12,405 bases of DNA from Candidatus Peribacteria bacterium (lineage in GTDB: Bacteria; Patescibacteria; JAEDAM01; Absconditabacterales; Absconditicoccaceae), in the NCBI GenBank assembly GCA_031288635.1, contig JAITQZ010000087.1, positions 1-12,405 on the forward strand, in the 5' to 3' direction. The notes under the pieces were generated by a model that was given only the letters and a program-made list of their open reading frames with translations, did no database searches and was not told where the DNA came from. Shown piece after piece: positions 1 to 7,338 of this stretch (positions are counted from its first letter, which is position 1; the number at the start of each line of letters is the position of its first letter). Position numbers and translations under genes: made by a program.

Positions 1-24
1 TTCAGACGTGTGCTCTTCCGATCT
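1..24. other. Illumina TruSeq adapter remnant at contig end
   Basis: The first 24 bases match, from memory, the 3' end of the Illumina TruSeq read-2 adapter (it begins TTCAGACGTGTGCTCTTCCG and ends ATCT). This is not genomic sequence. A T-run and a GGAGG (31-35) follow and may be genuine. The left edge is therefore an untrimmed contig end, and anything upstream of the first gene, including its promoter, is missing or unreliable. Confidence 0.95.
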
Positions 25-53
25 TTTTTTGGAGGATAAGTTTTTTATTTTTT

Positions 54-428
54 ATGAGAAGTATGATGGAACTTCAAGATGGAAAACAGTATGAGACCAG
101 AAATGGGCTTACCGCCAAAATTAGTCGTATTATTACGGTAAAAGAATGTCCTAGTGTGATGTATGAGATTGCGAAAGTTCTCAATATGCAACCAGATAAG
201 TATGCAGATACGTATGAATGGTTGGATAAGATAGGACAAGAAAAAGTTGCTGTGGGGCGTGTAGATGATGTTGCTCTTATGATTGTTGACCCTGTTTGGG
301 ACCAAAAAACAGGAAAATTTTTTGAATATAATTCTGGTGGGATGTTGAGAGAAGTTTTTGAGGGCAGATGAGTTGAATGAGTGAAAGAGTACTTAGCGAG
401 AGTAGATATTGTGAAAGAGAAGTCTTAA
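54..428 (+). CDS. hypothetical protein, two in-frame UGA(Gly) codons
   Basis: I do not recognise a family. Read with UGA as Gly, the frame passes two UGA codons (369-371, 378-380) and ends at UAA 426-428, giving 124 residues; the standard code would stop at 105. The product is soluble and mixed alpha/beta, with no signal peptide or membrane helix. The N-terminal part (GKQYETRNGLTAKISRI) looks like a short beta-rich segment, and the C-terminal tail is charged (YLARVDIVKEKS). ATG codons at 63 and 66 are alternative starts. A GGAGG lies at 31-35, 18 bases before ATG 54, which is too far for a normal Shine-Dalgarno site. The gene converges on prfA with six bases between the stop codons, which supports the UAA as the true end. 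The upstream side is lost at the contig end, so an N-terminal extension cannot be excluded. Confidence 0.65.
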
Positions 429-434
429 CTGGCT

Positions 435-1511
435 TTATTCTCCTTGCATACTTGCTTCCAAGAGTTTTGTTTGGTTTTCTACAACCATTTTGTCCATAAT
501 TTCTTCAATATTTCCTGTCATAATGCTTGGCAGATTTGACCGCGATTGATGAATACGGTGGTCTGTCACTCTGTCTTGTGGAAAATTGTAGGTTCTAATT
601 TTTTCTGACCTGTCTCCGGTTCCAATCTGGTTTCCTCTTAAGGCTTTTTCTTCTTCCATTTTTTTATCGAGTTCTCTTTGGTAGAGGCGGGATTTTAAGA
701 CAGCAAAAGCTTTTTCCTTATTTTGCATTTGAGATTTGCTATCACCAATGTTTACTATCAATCCTGTCGGGATGTGATGTAGGCGGACTCCTGTCTGATT
801 TTTATTGGCGTTTTGTCCTCCACTACTGGAAGCGGCGTAGGTATCCATTACAATATCCTTTGGGTCGATTTCGATATCTACGTCTTCTGCTTCAGGCATT
901 ACGGCGATGGTGACCGTAGAAGTGTGGACTCTTCATTGACTTTCGGTTTCTGGAATCCTTTGTACTCTGTGGACTCCGCTTTCAAATTTCATCAGGGAAT
1001 AGACGTTTTTCCCGGAGATTTTCACCATTACAAATTTCACTCCTCCAATGTCGTTGAGTTGTTCTTCGACGATTTCAGGTTTTCGTCCCATTTTTTGAGC
1101 GTAGGCGAGGTACATTTTTAGGAGTTCTGCACCGAAAAGTCCGCTTTCATCTCCTCCGGCTGCGGGTCTGATTTCGAGGTAAATGTTTTTATCGTCGTTG
1201 GGGTCTTTTGGGAGGAGGGCAATGGTGAGCTGTTCATCTTGTTTTGCGATGTTTTCTTTTGCTTGGTTGAGTTCTTCTTGTGCCATTTCGAGTAGTTCGG
1301 GGTCTTGTTCGTTTTTCAAAAGTTCTTCTGCTGAGGCTTGGGCTTCTAGGGATTTTTTGTACTGAATGGCGATATTGTAGGTATTCTCTAGGCTGGAGAG
1401 CTCTTTGTTCACGAGTTTTGCTTTTTCTGGGTTTTGAAAAACTTCTGGTTGGAGTGCCTGATTTCTGAGGTCTTCGTATTTGGTGATGATTTTATTGAGT
1501 TTGTCGAGCAT
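435..1511 (-). CDS. prfA: peptide chain release factor 1 (RF1)
   Basis: RF1 recognises UAA and UAG in the ribosomal A site and triggers hydrolysis of the finished peptide. The frame needs one UGA read as Gly (933-935, residue 193), exactly at the invariant glycine of PETESQ-G-R. With it the protein has 358 residues, normal for RF1. The stop-codon recognition tripeptide is P-E-T (187-189), the P-x-T type of RF1 and not the SPF of RF2. The catalytic GGQ is at 231-233. Its flanks are unusual: SSSGGQNANK where most RF1 proteins have SGAGGQHVN. The N-terminal region is the usual alpha-helical domain. A TTG at 1529 extends the frame, but ATG 1511 gives the family-typical N-terminus (MLDKLNKI) and sits about 45 bases from a good promoter. 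Retention of an RF1 fits a UGA-recoded genome, where RF2 is expected to be lost; that loss cannot be seen here. Confidence 0.97.
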
Positions 1512-1556
1512 AGGATAAGAGTACAGCAAAGATAAAGTTGATTTTTTATCGTTTGT

Positions 1557-1584
1557 ATCATAGTGATTTGCTGCTTAAATGCAA
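1557..1584 (-). promoter_or_regulatory. sigma70-type promoter of prfA
   Basis: On the minus strand TTGCAT (1579-1584) and TATGAT (1557-1562) are separated by 16 bases. Transcription would start near 1550, about 40 bases before the prfA ATG at 1511. The -10 is good and the -35 moderate. It diverges from the promoter of the 1728 gene. Confidence 0.6.
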
Positions 1585-1647
1585 GAATGATGCAAGGGGC
1601 TAGTAAATACCTTATATATTATCGTGTTGAAAAATATTAATTTTCTC

Positions 1648-1676
1648 TTGACTTTAGATATATATATCCGTATAAT
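1648..1676 (+). promoter_or_regulatory. strong sigma70-type promoter for the 1728 gene
   Basis: TTGACT (1648-1653) and a perfect TATAAT (1671-1676) are separated by 17 bases, inside an AT-rich divergent region. The start would be near 1683, giving a leader of about 45 bases. This is the best promoter match in the window. Confidence 0.8.
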
Positions 1677-1727
1677 AAAACATATAAATAAAAAATTAAT
1701 GTTTAACAAAAAAAAATAAGAAAGAGT

Positions 1728-2309
1728 ATGAAAGTATTTACTGTTAGTAATGGGGAGGTCTCATTAGGTGGTTTGGTTGAGGAAAGAGAAACTTCAACAG
1801 GGGCTAAATTTCCTGTTGTATATGTTGGAGAAAACGGTAGAGGTCGTAGATTAGCTTTTCTTCCCATCCAACTCTTGGCGGAGAATAAAAAAAAGTTTGA
1901 TGCCGGGGAAGAGGTTGAAGTGTTCAATGTTGTTGTTGGCAAGACCCAAAAAGGTGGAGTCAAGCTGATTGAGACCAATGAAGAGAATAGTTCTGAAGCG
2001 TTAGTCGTAATGCTCACGGATATTGGCTTCAGAGGAAGCAATGAGCATACCGGAGACTATTCATTCATAATGGACGCCTATTTTCCTTTTCCGGGCGAGA
2101 AACTTTGTGAAGGGGAAATCGCTCAGGGAGATGCTGGGCGAATGGGAAATGGCGAGCAATTCATTGCTCGTATACCGAAAAATGAGGTGTTTCGAGCAAA
2201 ACGGTATGGTCGCTTATATGGTGCTCCGGACGAATATTATTATGTATTCAACGGAGAAACGATATTGGCAGTGACTCTTGAAGAGCGGGAATCGTTTGAC
2301 CTCTTCTAA
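1728..2309 (+). CDS. hypothetical protein, single-gene transcription unit
   Basis: A 193-residue protein that I cannot assign to a family. It is soluble, acidic and beta-rich, with no signal peptide or membrane segment. Its N-terminal part contains EERETSTGAKFPVVYVGE followed by a basic NGRGRR stretch. The middle has alternating Val-rich strands and glycine turns (VEVFNVVVGKTQKGG), and the C-terminal part is aromatic-rich (GAPDEYYYVF). It contains no in-frame UGA and ends at UAA. ATG 1728 follows an A-rich leader (AAGAAAGAG), at best a weak ribosome-binding site. The gene has its own strong promoter (1648-1676) and intrinsic terminator (2338-2368), so it is expressed alone. It lies between prfA and a decayed copy of the prfA 5' end. 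Length and codon use look genuine; function is unknown. Confidence 0.85.
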   Translation: MKVFTVSNGEVSLGGLVEERETSTGAKFPVVYVGENGRGRRLAFLPIQLLAENKKKFDAGEEVEVFNVVVGKTQKGGVKLIETNEENSSEALVVMLTDIGFRGSNEHTGDYSFIMDAYFPFPGEKLCEGEIAQGDAGRMGNGEQFIARIPKNEVFRAKRYGRLYGAPDEYYYVFNGETILAVTLEERESFDLF

Positions 2310-2337
2310 AAATGTTTTATTCGGTTTTCCGGGAAAG

Positions 2338-2368
2338 GCTTATTGAATACCCTTCAATAAGCTTTTTT
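2338..2368 (+). terminator. intrinsic terminator after the 1728 gene
   Basis: A perfect 10-bp stem (GCTTATTGAA 2338-2347, TTCAATAAGC 2353-2362) with the five-base loop TACCC is followed by six T residues (2363-2368). It begins 29 bases after the stop codon of the 1728 gene. On the opposite strand the U-tract is poor, so it acts mainly in the plus direction. Confidence 0.88.
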
Positions 2369-2400
2369 ATAACGTAGGGAGGTGTTATAGATGGTTTTCA

Positions 2401-2500
2401 GTTTGGAGAGTTCTTTATTCACGAGTTTTGTTTTTTCTGGATTTTAGAAAACTTTTGGCTGGAGTGCCTGATTTCTGAGGTCTTTGTATTTGGAAGTGAT
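2401..2500 (-). pseudogene. decayed duplicate of the prfA 5' end
   Basis: This stretch aligns without gaps to 1391-1490, within prfA (codons about 8-41), in the same orientation. By eye 86 of 100 positions are identical, and most differences are transitions. Weaker similarity may reach left to about 2381. On the minus strand it still reads much like RF1 (KDLRNQALQPKVF, NPEK, LVNKEL), but Gln26 of prfA is a UAA stop here (2444-2446) and neither the start codon nor the rest of the gene is present. It is a non-functional relic of a duplication of the prfA 5' part, lying just beyond the 3' end of the HAD gene. Whether it is transcribed as read-through from that operon is unknown. Confidence 0.85.
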
Positions 2501-2522
2501 TTTTTATTGATTTCTAGTGTGG

Positions 2523-3137
2523 TTATAAAATTTCAAATATCGTTTGTAGATTGGTTATCGTGGGATATTCAGTAGAATTCTCTTTTCCTTCTCTATTAAT
2601 CCAAAGAGCATCAATTCCTGCATTTTTTGCACCTTCAACATCAGATTTTATGCTGTCTCCAATCATTAAAATGTCTTTTGTTGGAATATTGCTGGTGTGT
2701 TGTAAGAGTTCAAAGATTTCTTTTTGTGGTTTAGCAACATTCACTTCGCAAGATAAAATTTTATAGTCGAAATATCCGTCTAAGAAGTTATTAATAGGTG
2801 GAATAAAAGGAGTGGAGACATTGGAAACGACAGCAGTTTTATATCCTTGTTGTTTTAATGCTTGGAGTGTTGGTATGGTTTCTGGGAAAGTAGTAATAGA
2901 AGAAATGACCTCTTGGAGCATATGGTTATATTTTTTTAGGAGTTGTTCCTTATGTTTTGGAGAGAGTGATACTGATTGTATCATTTCATCTATCGTAATG
3001 TTTGTTGTTAAGAGAGTATTCTGTATTTCTTGTTTAGGTAAAGAGAGTTGTTCTGAAAGAAAAGGAAAAATCTGCTCTTCTCCTTGAACATCTAGACAAG
3101 TGTGATACATATCAAAGGCAATCAGTTTTTTTCCCAT
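2523..3137 (-). CDS. HAD-superfamily hydrolase (DxYxT type)
   Basis: A 204-residue haloacid dehalogenase-like hydrolase, probably a small-molecule phosphatase or dehalogenase-type enzyme. Motif I is FDMYHTC with nucleophile Asp9; motif II is VVSN (Ser105); the motif III lysine is Lys136 (AKPQ); motif IV is MIGDSIKSD (Asp161, Asp166). The helical cap between motifs I and II (about residues 16-90) marks subfamily I. The second motif I residue is Tyr11 where phosphatases have the acid/base Asp. DxYxT is known from L-2-haloacid dehalogenases, so phosphatase activity is uncertain and the substrate is unknown. It has no in-frame UGA and stops at UAA. ATG 3137 lies two bases after the stop of the M50 protease gene, making this the last gene of the secG operon. 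No Shine-Dalgarno sequence is seen before the start. Confidence 0.88.
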   Translation of the reverse strand: MGKKLIAFDMYHTCLDVQGEEQIFPFLSEQLSLPKQEIQNTLLTTNITIDEMIQSVSLSPKHKEQLLKKYNHMLQEVISSITTFPETIPTLQALKQQGYKTAVVSNVSTPFIPPINNFLDGYFDYKILSCEVNVAKPQKEIFELLQHTSNIPTKDILMIGDSIKSDVEGAKNAGIDALWINREGKENSTEYPTITNLQTIFEIL

Positions 3138-3139
3138 TT

Positions 3140-3808
3140 TTAATAAAAAATCAGACTAAATAAGGTGAAGAGCACCCTATATAAGGAGTCGCTTACCGTC
3201 GAGATGTAGGTCCCAATGAAGTTACTACCTGGTCAAAGGATAAGCACAAGGAGGATAAGGGAAATCATCAATGCGTGGCGTTCCATTCGCAGAGCTCCTT
3301 CTTTCCAGATGATTTTTATCAATCTGTATCCATCTAACGGAAAGATGGGTAAGAGGTTGAAAATTGCTAAAGAAAGATTGATGGTGATAAACATAAACCG
3401 AAATCCTGTCGTCAAGTCAAAGTTATAGGTGAGTAATTGGGTAAGAGGCATTCCAACGATTGTGGAGTAGGTCATCATCAGGAGCATTCCGATAGTTGCC
3501 AAGAGGAGGTTCATTGCTGGTCAGGAAAGGGCAGTAATAAGTTCATCTCTGAGGGGTTTTTTGTAATAGGAAGGATTAATCTGTACGGGTTTTCCTCGTC
3601 CGAATCCAATAATAAAGATAAGGAAAAATCAGACAATATCGAGGTGTTTCAAAGGGTTTGGGGTCAGCCTTCCTTGGAGTTTTGGGGTGGGGTCTCCGAG
3701 CTGGTTGGAAGCGTAAGCGTGGGCGTATTCGTGGAGTCCGATGGATATTAAAAGGATAATTCCGATGTAGAGGTAGTAGAGCGTGGTAGAATTAAGGATG
3801 CTTTCCAT
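3140..3808 (-). CDS. M50-family (site-2 protease type) intramembrane metalloprotease
   Basis: Read with UGA as Gly this is a complete 222-residue membrane protease; the standard code leaves only a 93-residue piece. Zinc ligands are HEYAH (His26, His30, with catalytic Glu27) in the first membrane helix, and Asp159 in NLLPIFPLDG. Other family segments follow in order: GDPTPKLQGRLTPNPLKHLD, GKPVQINPSYY and ALS-G-PAMNL. Three UGA codons encode Gly60, Gly96 and Gly192. Gly60 (DIV-G) and Gly96 (S-G-P) match family-conserved glycines. About five or six hydrophobic segments are visible. Such enzymes cleave transmembrane segments of regulatory or leader peptides; the substrate is not evident. It lies 23 bases after the SBP5 stop and 2 bases before the HAD start, within one operon. 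Confidence 0.93.
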
Positions 3809-3831
3809 ATCGGAGGGAGAGGAATAAAATG

Positions 3832-5910
3832 TTATTCTGCGTTTTCTGAAGTTTCGTTGGTTTCATCAGCTGGTTGGATGAGTTTTTCAAAAGGATTTTC
3901 AGGAAGGGTTGGGGTAGTTGTTGCTTTAGGGAGCTGGAGGTTTTTTGAAATAAAGTTGATGAAGCTCTCTCGTTTGAGGGCGTTTTTTATATCGATACGG
4001 ACATTATGCACGATAGAGTAATCTGTAAAGATTTGATATCTTCGAGTATCTGCTGGAATATCTGTTGCTTCGGCGAAGATGGTTTTTGCGATTTCTTCTT
4101 TCATCTGGAGGGGAGTATATGCAGTACCTAGTAAGACTAAGGGCATATCTTGTGCGGAAATTGCGTTGATTTGTTCAATGATACTTTGGCTTGGGGTTTT
4201 GTTATATTGTTTTATCAAGGAGCTTAAAATCGGATTTCTATATCTGGATGGATTGGAAAGTGCGTCTTCGGTAGCAAAGAGTGCAAGTAAATCTTTTTTC
4301 CTTCCGAGGTTGATACTTCCGATATAGAGGTCGTAGCTTCCCATTAAAAGTTTTCCTTCTAGTTCTTCAGGATTATAGCACTCTTCAAAGATAAAATTTT
4401 CGAGAATCCCGGCTTCTTTGAGGATTTTTCTCATTTGCTGAGCGATAAAGATTGAAGTGGGTTCGCTATAGTAGAGGACATTCAGTTTTCGTTGGTTTTC
4501 TTTATCATTTGCCGTCCCTAGATGTTCGAATACATAGAGGTCAAAGCTGAGGATGGTGTACGTTTTCCCTCTGATGGTCCCTTGGATGGTGTATTGGTTG
4601 GCTCCTACTTTTAGGTTTTGGTCCGTAGTGAGCTTATAGGATACTTTCTTGTCTTTTTTGTTGTAATTTTTTGGAGACCGAGTGGAGCCGTCGGGAGCGG
4701 TGATTTTGATATTTTCAAACTCATTACTAAATTTGATTTCCAAGTCCCTAGAAGTTTCGGGTTTTTGGAGAAAAAAGATAAATTTCCTATCGACTCCGTT
4801 AACGCTGATGGTGGTGGGTAGTTCTTTTGCTCCACTGTCTTTCAAGTCTTGTTGGTTGATTTCATCACTGAGGCTTACGCGGGAAATGAGGTCTTGGATG
4901 TTTTCCCCTTCTGAAACAAAATAGTTCAAAAAAATTCCATCATATGCTTTCAAGTAATTCTCGTATTTCCCGGTATAGAAATTACTATAAATTAGTCCGC
5001 CCAAAGACCTTCTCAATCTGACTTTTACTTTTTCTGAGTCGGTATTGAAGAAAATCCCCGTAAGTTTTGAGGTCAGAACGTTTTTCCCTGTAAATCCTTC
5101 CAAGGTATAGGGAGATTCGTAGACGTCTACAATGGAGTTTCTCCCTCCTTGACTGGCTTCAAAGGTTTCGAAGGTTCCGTAGTTTTTGATTTGATAGTAA
5201 GCGAAATTGGTGCTTTCGCAGCTGGTGAGGTCGAAAATCAGGCTATTGATATCTTTATTTTGAGAGAGAATGCTGGCACAAGTGTTTCGGACGGGAGTGA
5301 GTGCGAAATCTGTTCTATATTGGTCTAGACTGGTATTTGCTAGGATGTGTTTGGGGAGGATTGCGTTGGTAAAAAAGTTGATATTATCGGGTGTGGCGGT
5401 AGGGAAAATAATGTTTACTTTCCCGTCTGCTAAAGCAATATTCACTGTGTTCCGGATATTTAGTGATTGGATTCCTCGTTTATTTTGGCGGATGATTTCA
5501 TCATAGGTAAAGAAAATATCGTCAATGCTGACTTTCATTCCGTCGTTTCGTTGGGCGGTCTCGTCTATGAGTCTGACACTATAGGTTTGGTTGTCTTCGG
5601 TTCGGACTCTACATAAATCTTGTTCCAGACTTCCATCTTCTGCTTTTTTATAGGTATTGAGGCAAGACCTAAACAGTAGATTTTGATAAAAGCTACTTTG
5701 TGCGTCATTTTTTAGGTAGGGGAGATAAGAGACTTGATTGAAAATCCCTTCTACAAAGGTTCCTCATTTTTTGTTGGTTTGTGAACCTGTAGCCAATAGA
5801 TAGAAGTAGCTCATAATAAAGCTAACAATTATCCAGAGAATTATCACTACCCCTAGCAAGTACTTGAGTATTCTTTTTATAGTGCTTGTTTCGTATGGAG
5901 TGTACCACAT
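3832..5910 (-). CDS. membrane-anchored family-5 extracellular solute-binding protein
   Basis: A 692-residue protein of the SBP_bac_5 type, the oligopeptide/dipeptide/nickel ABC-importer binding protein fold. The mature part opens with KK-G-GTFVEG, where the first Gly (residue 49) is a UGA (5764-5766) at the family GG motif. DGMKVSIDDIFFTYDEII, INFFTNAILPKHIL and LNVLYYSEPTSIFIAQQM correspond to characteristic family blocks. Residues about 14-38 form one hydrophobic helix after a basic stretch, and there is no lipobox cysteine, so the protein seems anchored by an uncleaved transmembrane helix and not by lipid. The C-terminal about 35 residues are low-complexity (Thr/Pro/Glu/Asn-rich). No permease or ATPase genes are adjacent. 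ATG 5910 lies one base after the secG stop; the standard code would start inside the protein at 5538. Confidence 0.88.
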
Positions 5911-5911
5911 C

Positions 5912-6148
5912 CTATTTTACAAAAGGTAAAAAGAGTGCAAGGAGTACAAATGCTATCGCAGAAACAGTTGCTACTTTTTTGAGGGTTCCTTCAATGGATT
6001 TTTTACTTCCGTATTCATTTCCTGACCCTCCAGAGGAAGCTCCACCAATTCCCATTCAAATTCCTCCGTCTTTTGGGTTCATCAAGAGTATGCTTCCTAC
6101 CAAGATGATTCCGATAATAATGAGGACGATGATAAGTGTTGTTTTCAT
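5912..6148 (-). CDS. secG: protein translocase subunit SecG
   Basis: SecG is the small accessory membrane subunit of the SecYEG protein export channel. The 78-residue product has the family layout: N-terminal hydrophobic helix (TLIIVLIIIGIILVGSILLM), a Gly/Ser-rich cytoplasmic loop (GGASSGGSGNEYGSKKS), then LKKVATVSAIAFVLLALFLP as the second helix. The loop matches the usual GG...FGS pattern before the second helix. Gly31 is encoded by UGA (6056-6058), so a standard-code caller would miss the gene and may report an antisense frame instead. The stop is UAG (5912-5914), one base before the next ATG. It is the first gene of the secG-SBP5-M50-HAD operon. No Shine-Dalgarno sequence precedes the start. 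Confidence 0.88.
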
Positions 6149-6192
6149 TTTTCACAGTATTGAAATGAGATAAAAATCAGATTGTTATTTTT

Positions 6193-6220
6193 AGTTTATG
6201 TATTCGCTGTGGAAATGCAA
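6193..6220 (-). promoter_or_regulatory. possible promoter of the secG operon
   Basis: On the minus strand TTGCAT (6215-6220) and TAAACT (6193-6198) are separated by 16 bases, and the -10 box ends 45 bases before the secG ATG. The -35 is the same hexamer as that of the prfA promoter with the same spacer. The -10 is only a partial match. Confidence 0.4.
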
Positions 6221-6397
6221 GAGAAAGGAACTACAACACATTATTTTACACAAAAAATAGAAAAGGATATATGTATAGGGGGAGTCATTGTGATCGGAGG
6301 AAGAGTATTTTATTTGTAGACTATGAGTCTGGGAGAGGAAGTAGTGTTGTATGGAAATACAGAGGAAATTTAGTCTTTTTTTTTGAGATATCCTTCC

Positions 6398-6425
6398 TTG
6401 ATTTCTCTGAAACAATGGATATAAT
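6398..6425 (+). promoter_or_regulatory. sigma70-type promoter of lgt
   Basis: TTGATT (6398-6403) and a perfect TATAAT (6420-6425) are separated by 16 bases. Transcription would start near 6432. This argues against the TTG at 6434 as the lgt start and for ATG 6476, which gives a leader of about 45 bases like the other genes here. Confidence 0.7.
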
Positions 6426-6475
6426 GAAGGTACTTGGTATTTTGGAAATATTTTATTTTTTTTCTTCTTTTGCTG

Positions 6476-7336
6476 ATGGTGGCTTTTCAGATGTTTGGAT
6501 TTAATGTGTATTGGTATGGAGTTTTCTATTTTATCTCCTTTTTGCTTGGGTATGGATTTTTGGCGTTTTTGGGGAAGCAGGGATATTTTCGCAAGTTTCC
6601 CGCAGTGCAACAGACGCTTACTACTAATTTGGAGACATTTCTGATGTTCTTGCTTTTGGGGGTATTGGTTGGAGGGAGATTGGGACACGTTTTTATTTAT
6701 GATTTGGGGAGTTTTATTGGCAATTGGCGAGAGATTTTTGCTGTTTGGAAAGGGGGGATGTCGTTTATTGGTGGAGGAGTAGGGGTAGTTGTAGCGGTGT
6801 TGCTTTTCAGATTTCTATATAAGCTTTCTTGGAAAGAGTTTTTAGTGTTGTTTGATACCTTGTTGGTGGTGATTCCCGTGGGAATTTTGCTGGGAAGGTT
6901 TGGGAATTATCTTAATCAGGAACTGTACGGGATTTCTGTACAAGTGAATGGATTTTCCCAGTTTATCCGACCGACTCCTGTGGTGGATGTGTTGTGGAAA
7001 TTTGGTCTTTTGCATATTTATCCGAATGTTGATGGAAATCTGAGAGTGAATACTAATCTGCTTTCCATGCTTTTTGAGGGAGCGTGTTTATTCGTGGTGA
7101 ATGGGGGAGTGTTGTTGTGTATGGTAAAGAAAAAATATTTCAAAATCTGACTGATTTCGAGCGTCTTCTTGATGGGATATAGTGTGTTCAGATTTCTATT
7201 TGAGTATCTGAGGAATGATGCACAGTCGGAGTTTATGGGACTGTTTACCAAGAGTCAGCGAGTGTTTTTAGCGGTGTTTGTGTTGGGGGTGGCGTTGTTC
7301 ACTTGGTCTCGTAAAGAAAAGTCGGTTTGACTTTAG
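6476..7336 (+). CDS. lgt: prolipoprotein diacylglyceryl transferase
   Basis: Lgt moves a diacylglyceryl group from phosphatidylglycerol to the lipobox cysteine of prolipoproteins in the cytoplasmic membrane. The 286-residue polytopic protein has GGRLGHVF, VWKGGMSFIGG, the signature LLGRFGNYLNQELYG (Arg141, Asn144) and the C-terminal VFRFLFEYLRND (Arg239, Glu243), matching essential residues of E. coli Lgt. The His of the usual SFHGG motif is Ile98 here. UGA codons encode Gly225 and Gly285. Without the first, the catalytic C-terminal helix with Arg239 would be lost. The stop is UAG 7334-7336. The frame opens earlier with TTG 6434, but the promoter position favours ATG 6476. It converges on the AbiEi-like gene with two bases between stops. 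No classical lipoprotein gene is seen in the window. Confidence 0.95.
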
Positions 7337-7338
7337 TT

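Larger units (their letters stand above)
6149..6475. other. gene-free divergent region between secG and lgt
   Basis: This 327-base region holds the putative divergent promoters of secG and lgt. Open frames on both strands here are T-rich, carry no recognisable protein pattern and overlap the promoters. A small perfect inverted repeat, AGACT-ATG-AGTCT (6318-6330), is the only other structure seen. About 170 bases (6221-6397) remain unexplained. I find no tRNA, SRP RNA core or riboswitch consensus. Confidence 0.6.

Noticed and set aside
2338..2368. Hairpin as a bidirectional terminator for the HAD operon as well
   Set aside because: On the minus strand the stem is followed by CTTTCCC, which is too short a U-tract; the HAD gene also ends 155 bases before it.
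5886..6173. 95-residue plus-strand open frame rich in Pro and Phe
   Set aside because: It is antisense to secG, which has a clear family pattern and operon spacing once UGA is read as Gly.
6271..6504. 77-residue plus-strand frame before lgt
   Set aside because: It overlaps the lgt promoter and start in another frame, with no family-like pattern.
6191..6688. 165-residue minus-strand open frame rich in Lys, Gln and His
   Set aside because: It runs antisense into lgt and across the lgt promoter, and has low-complexity composition.
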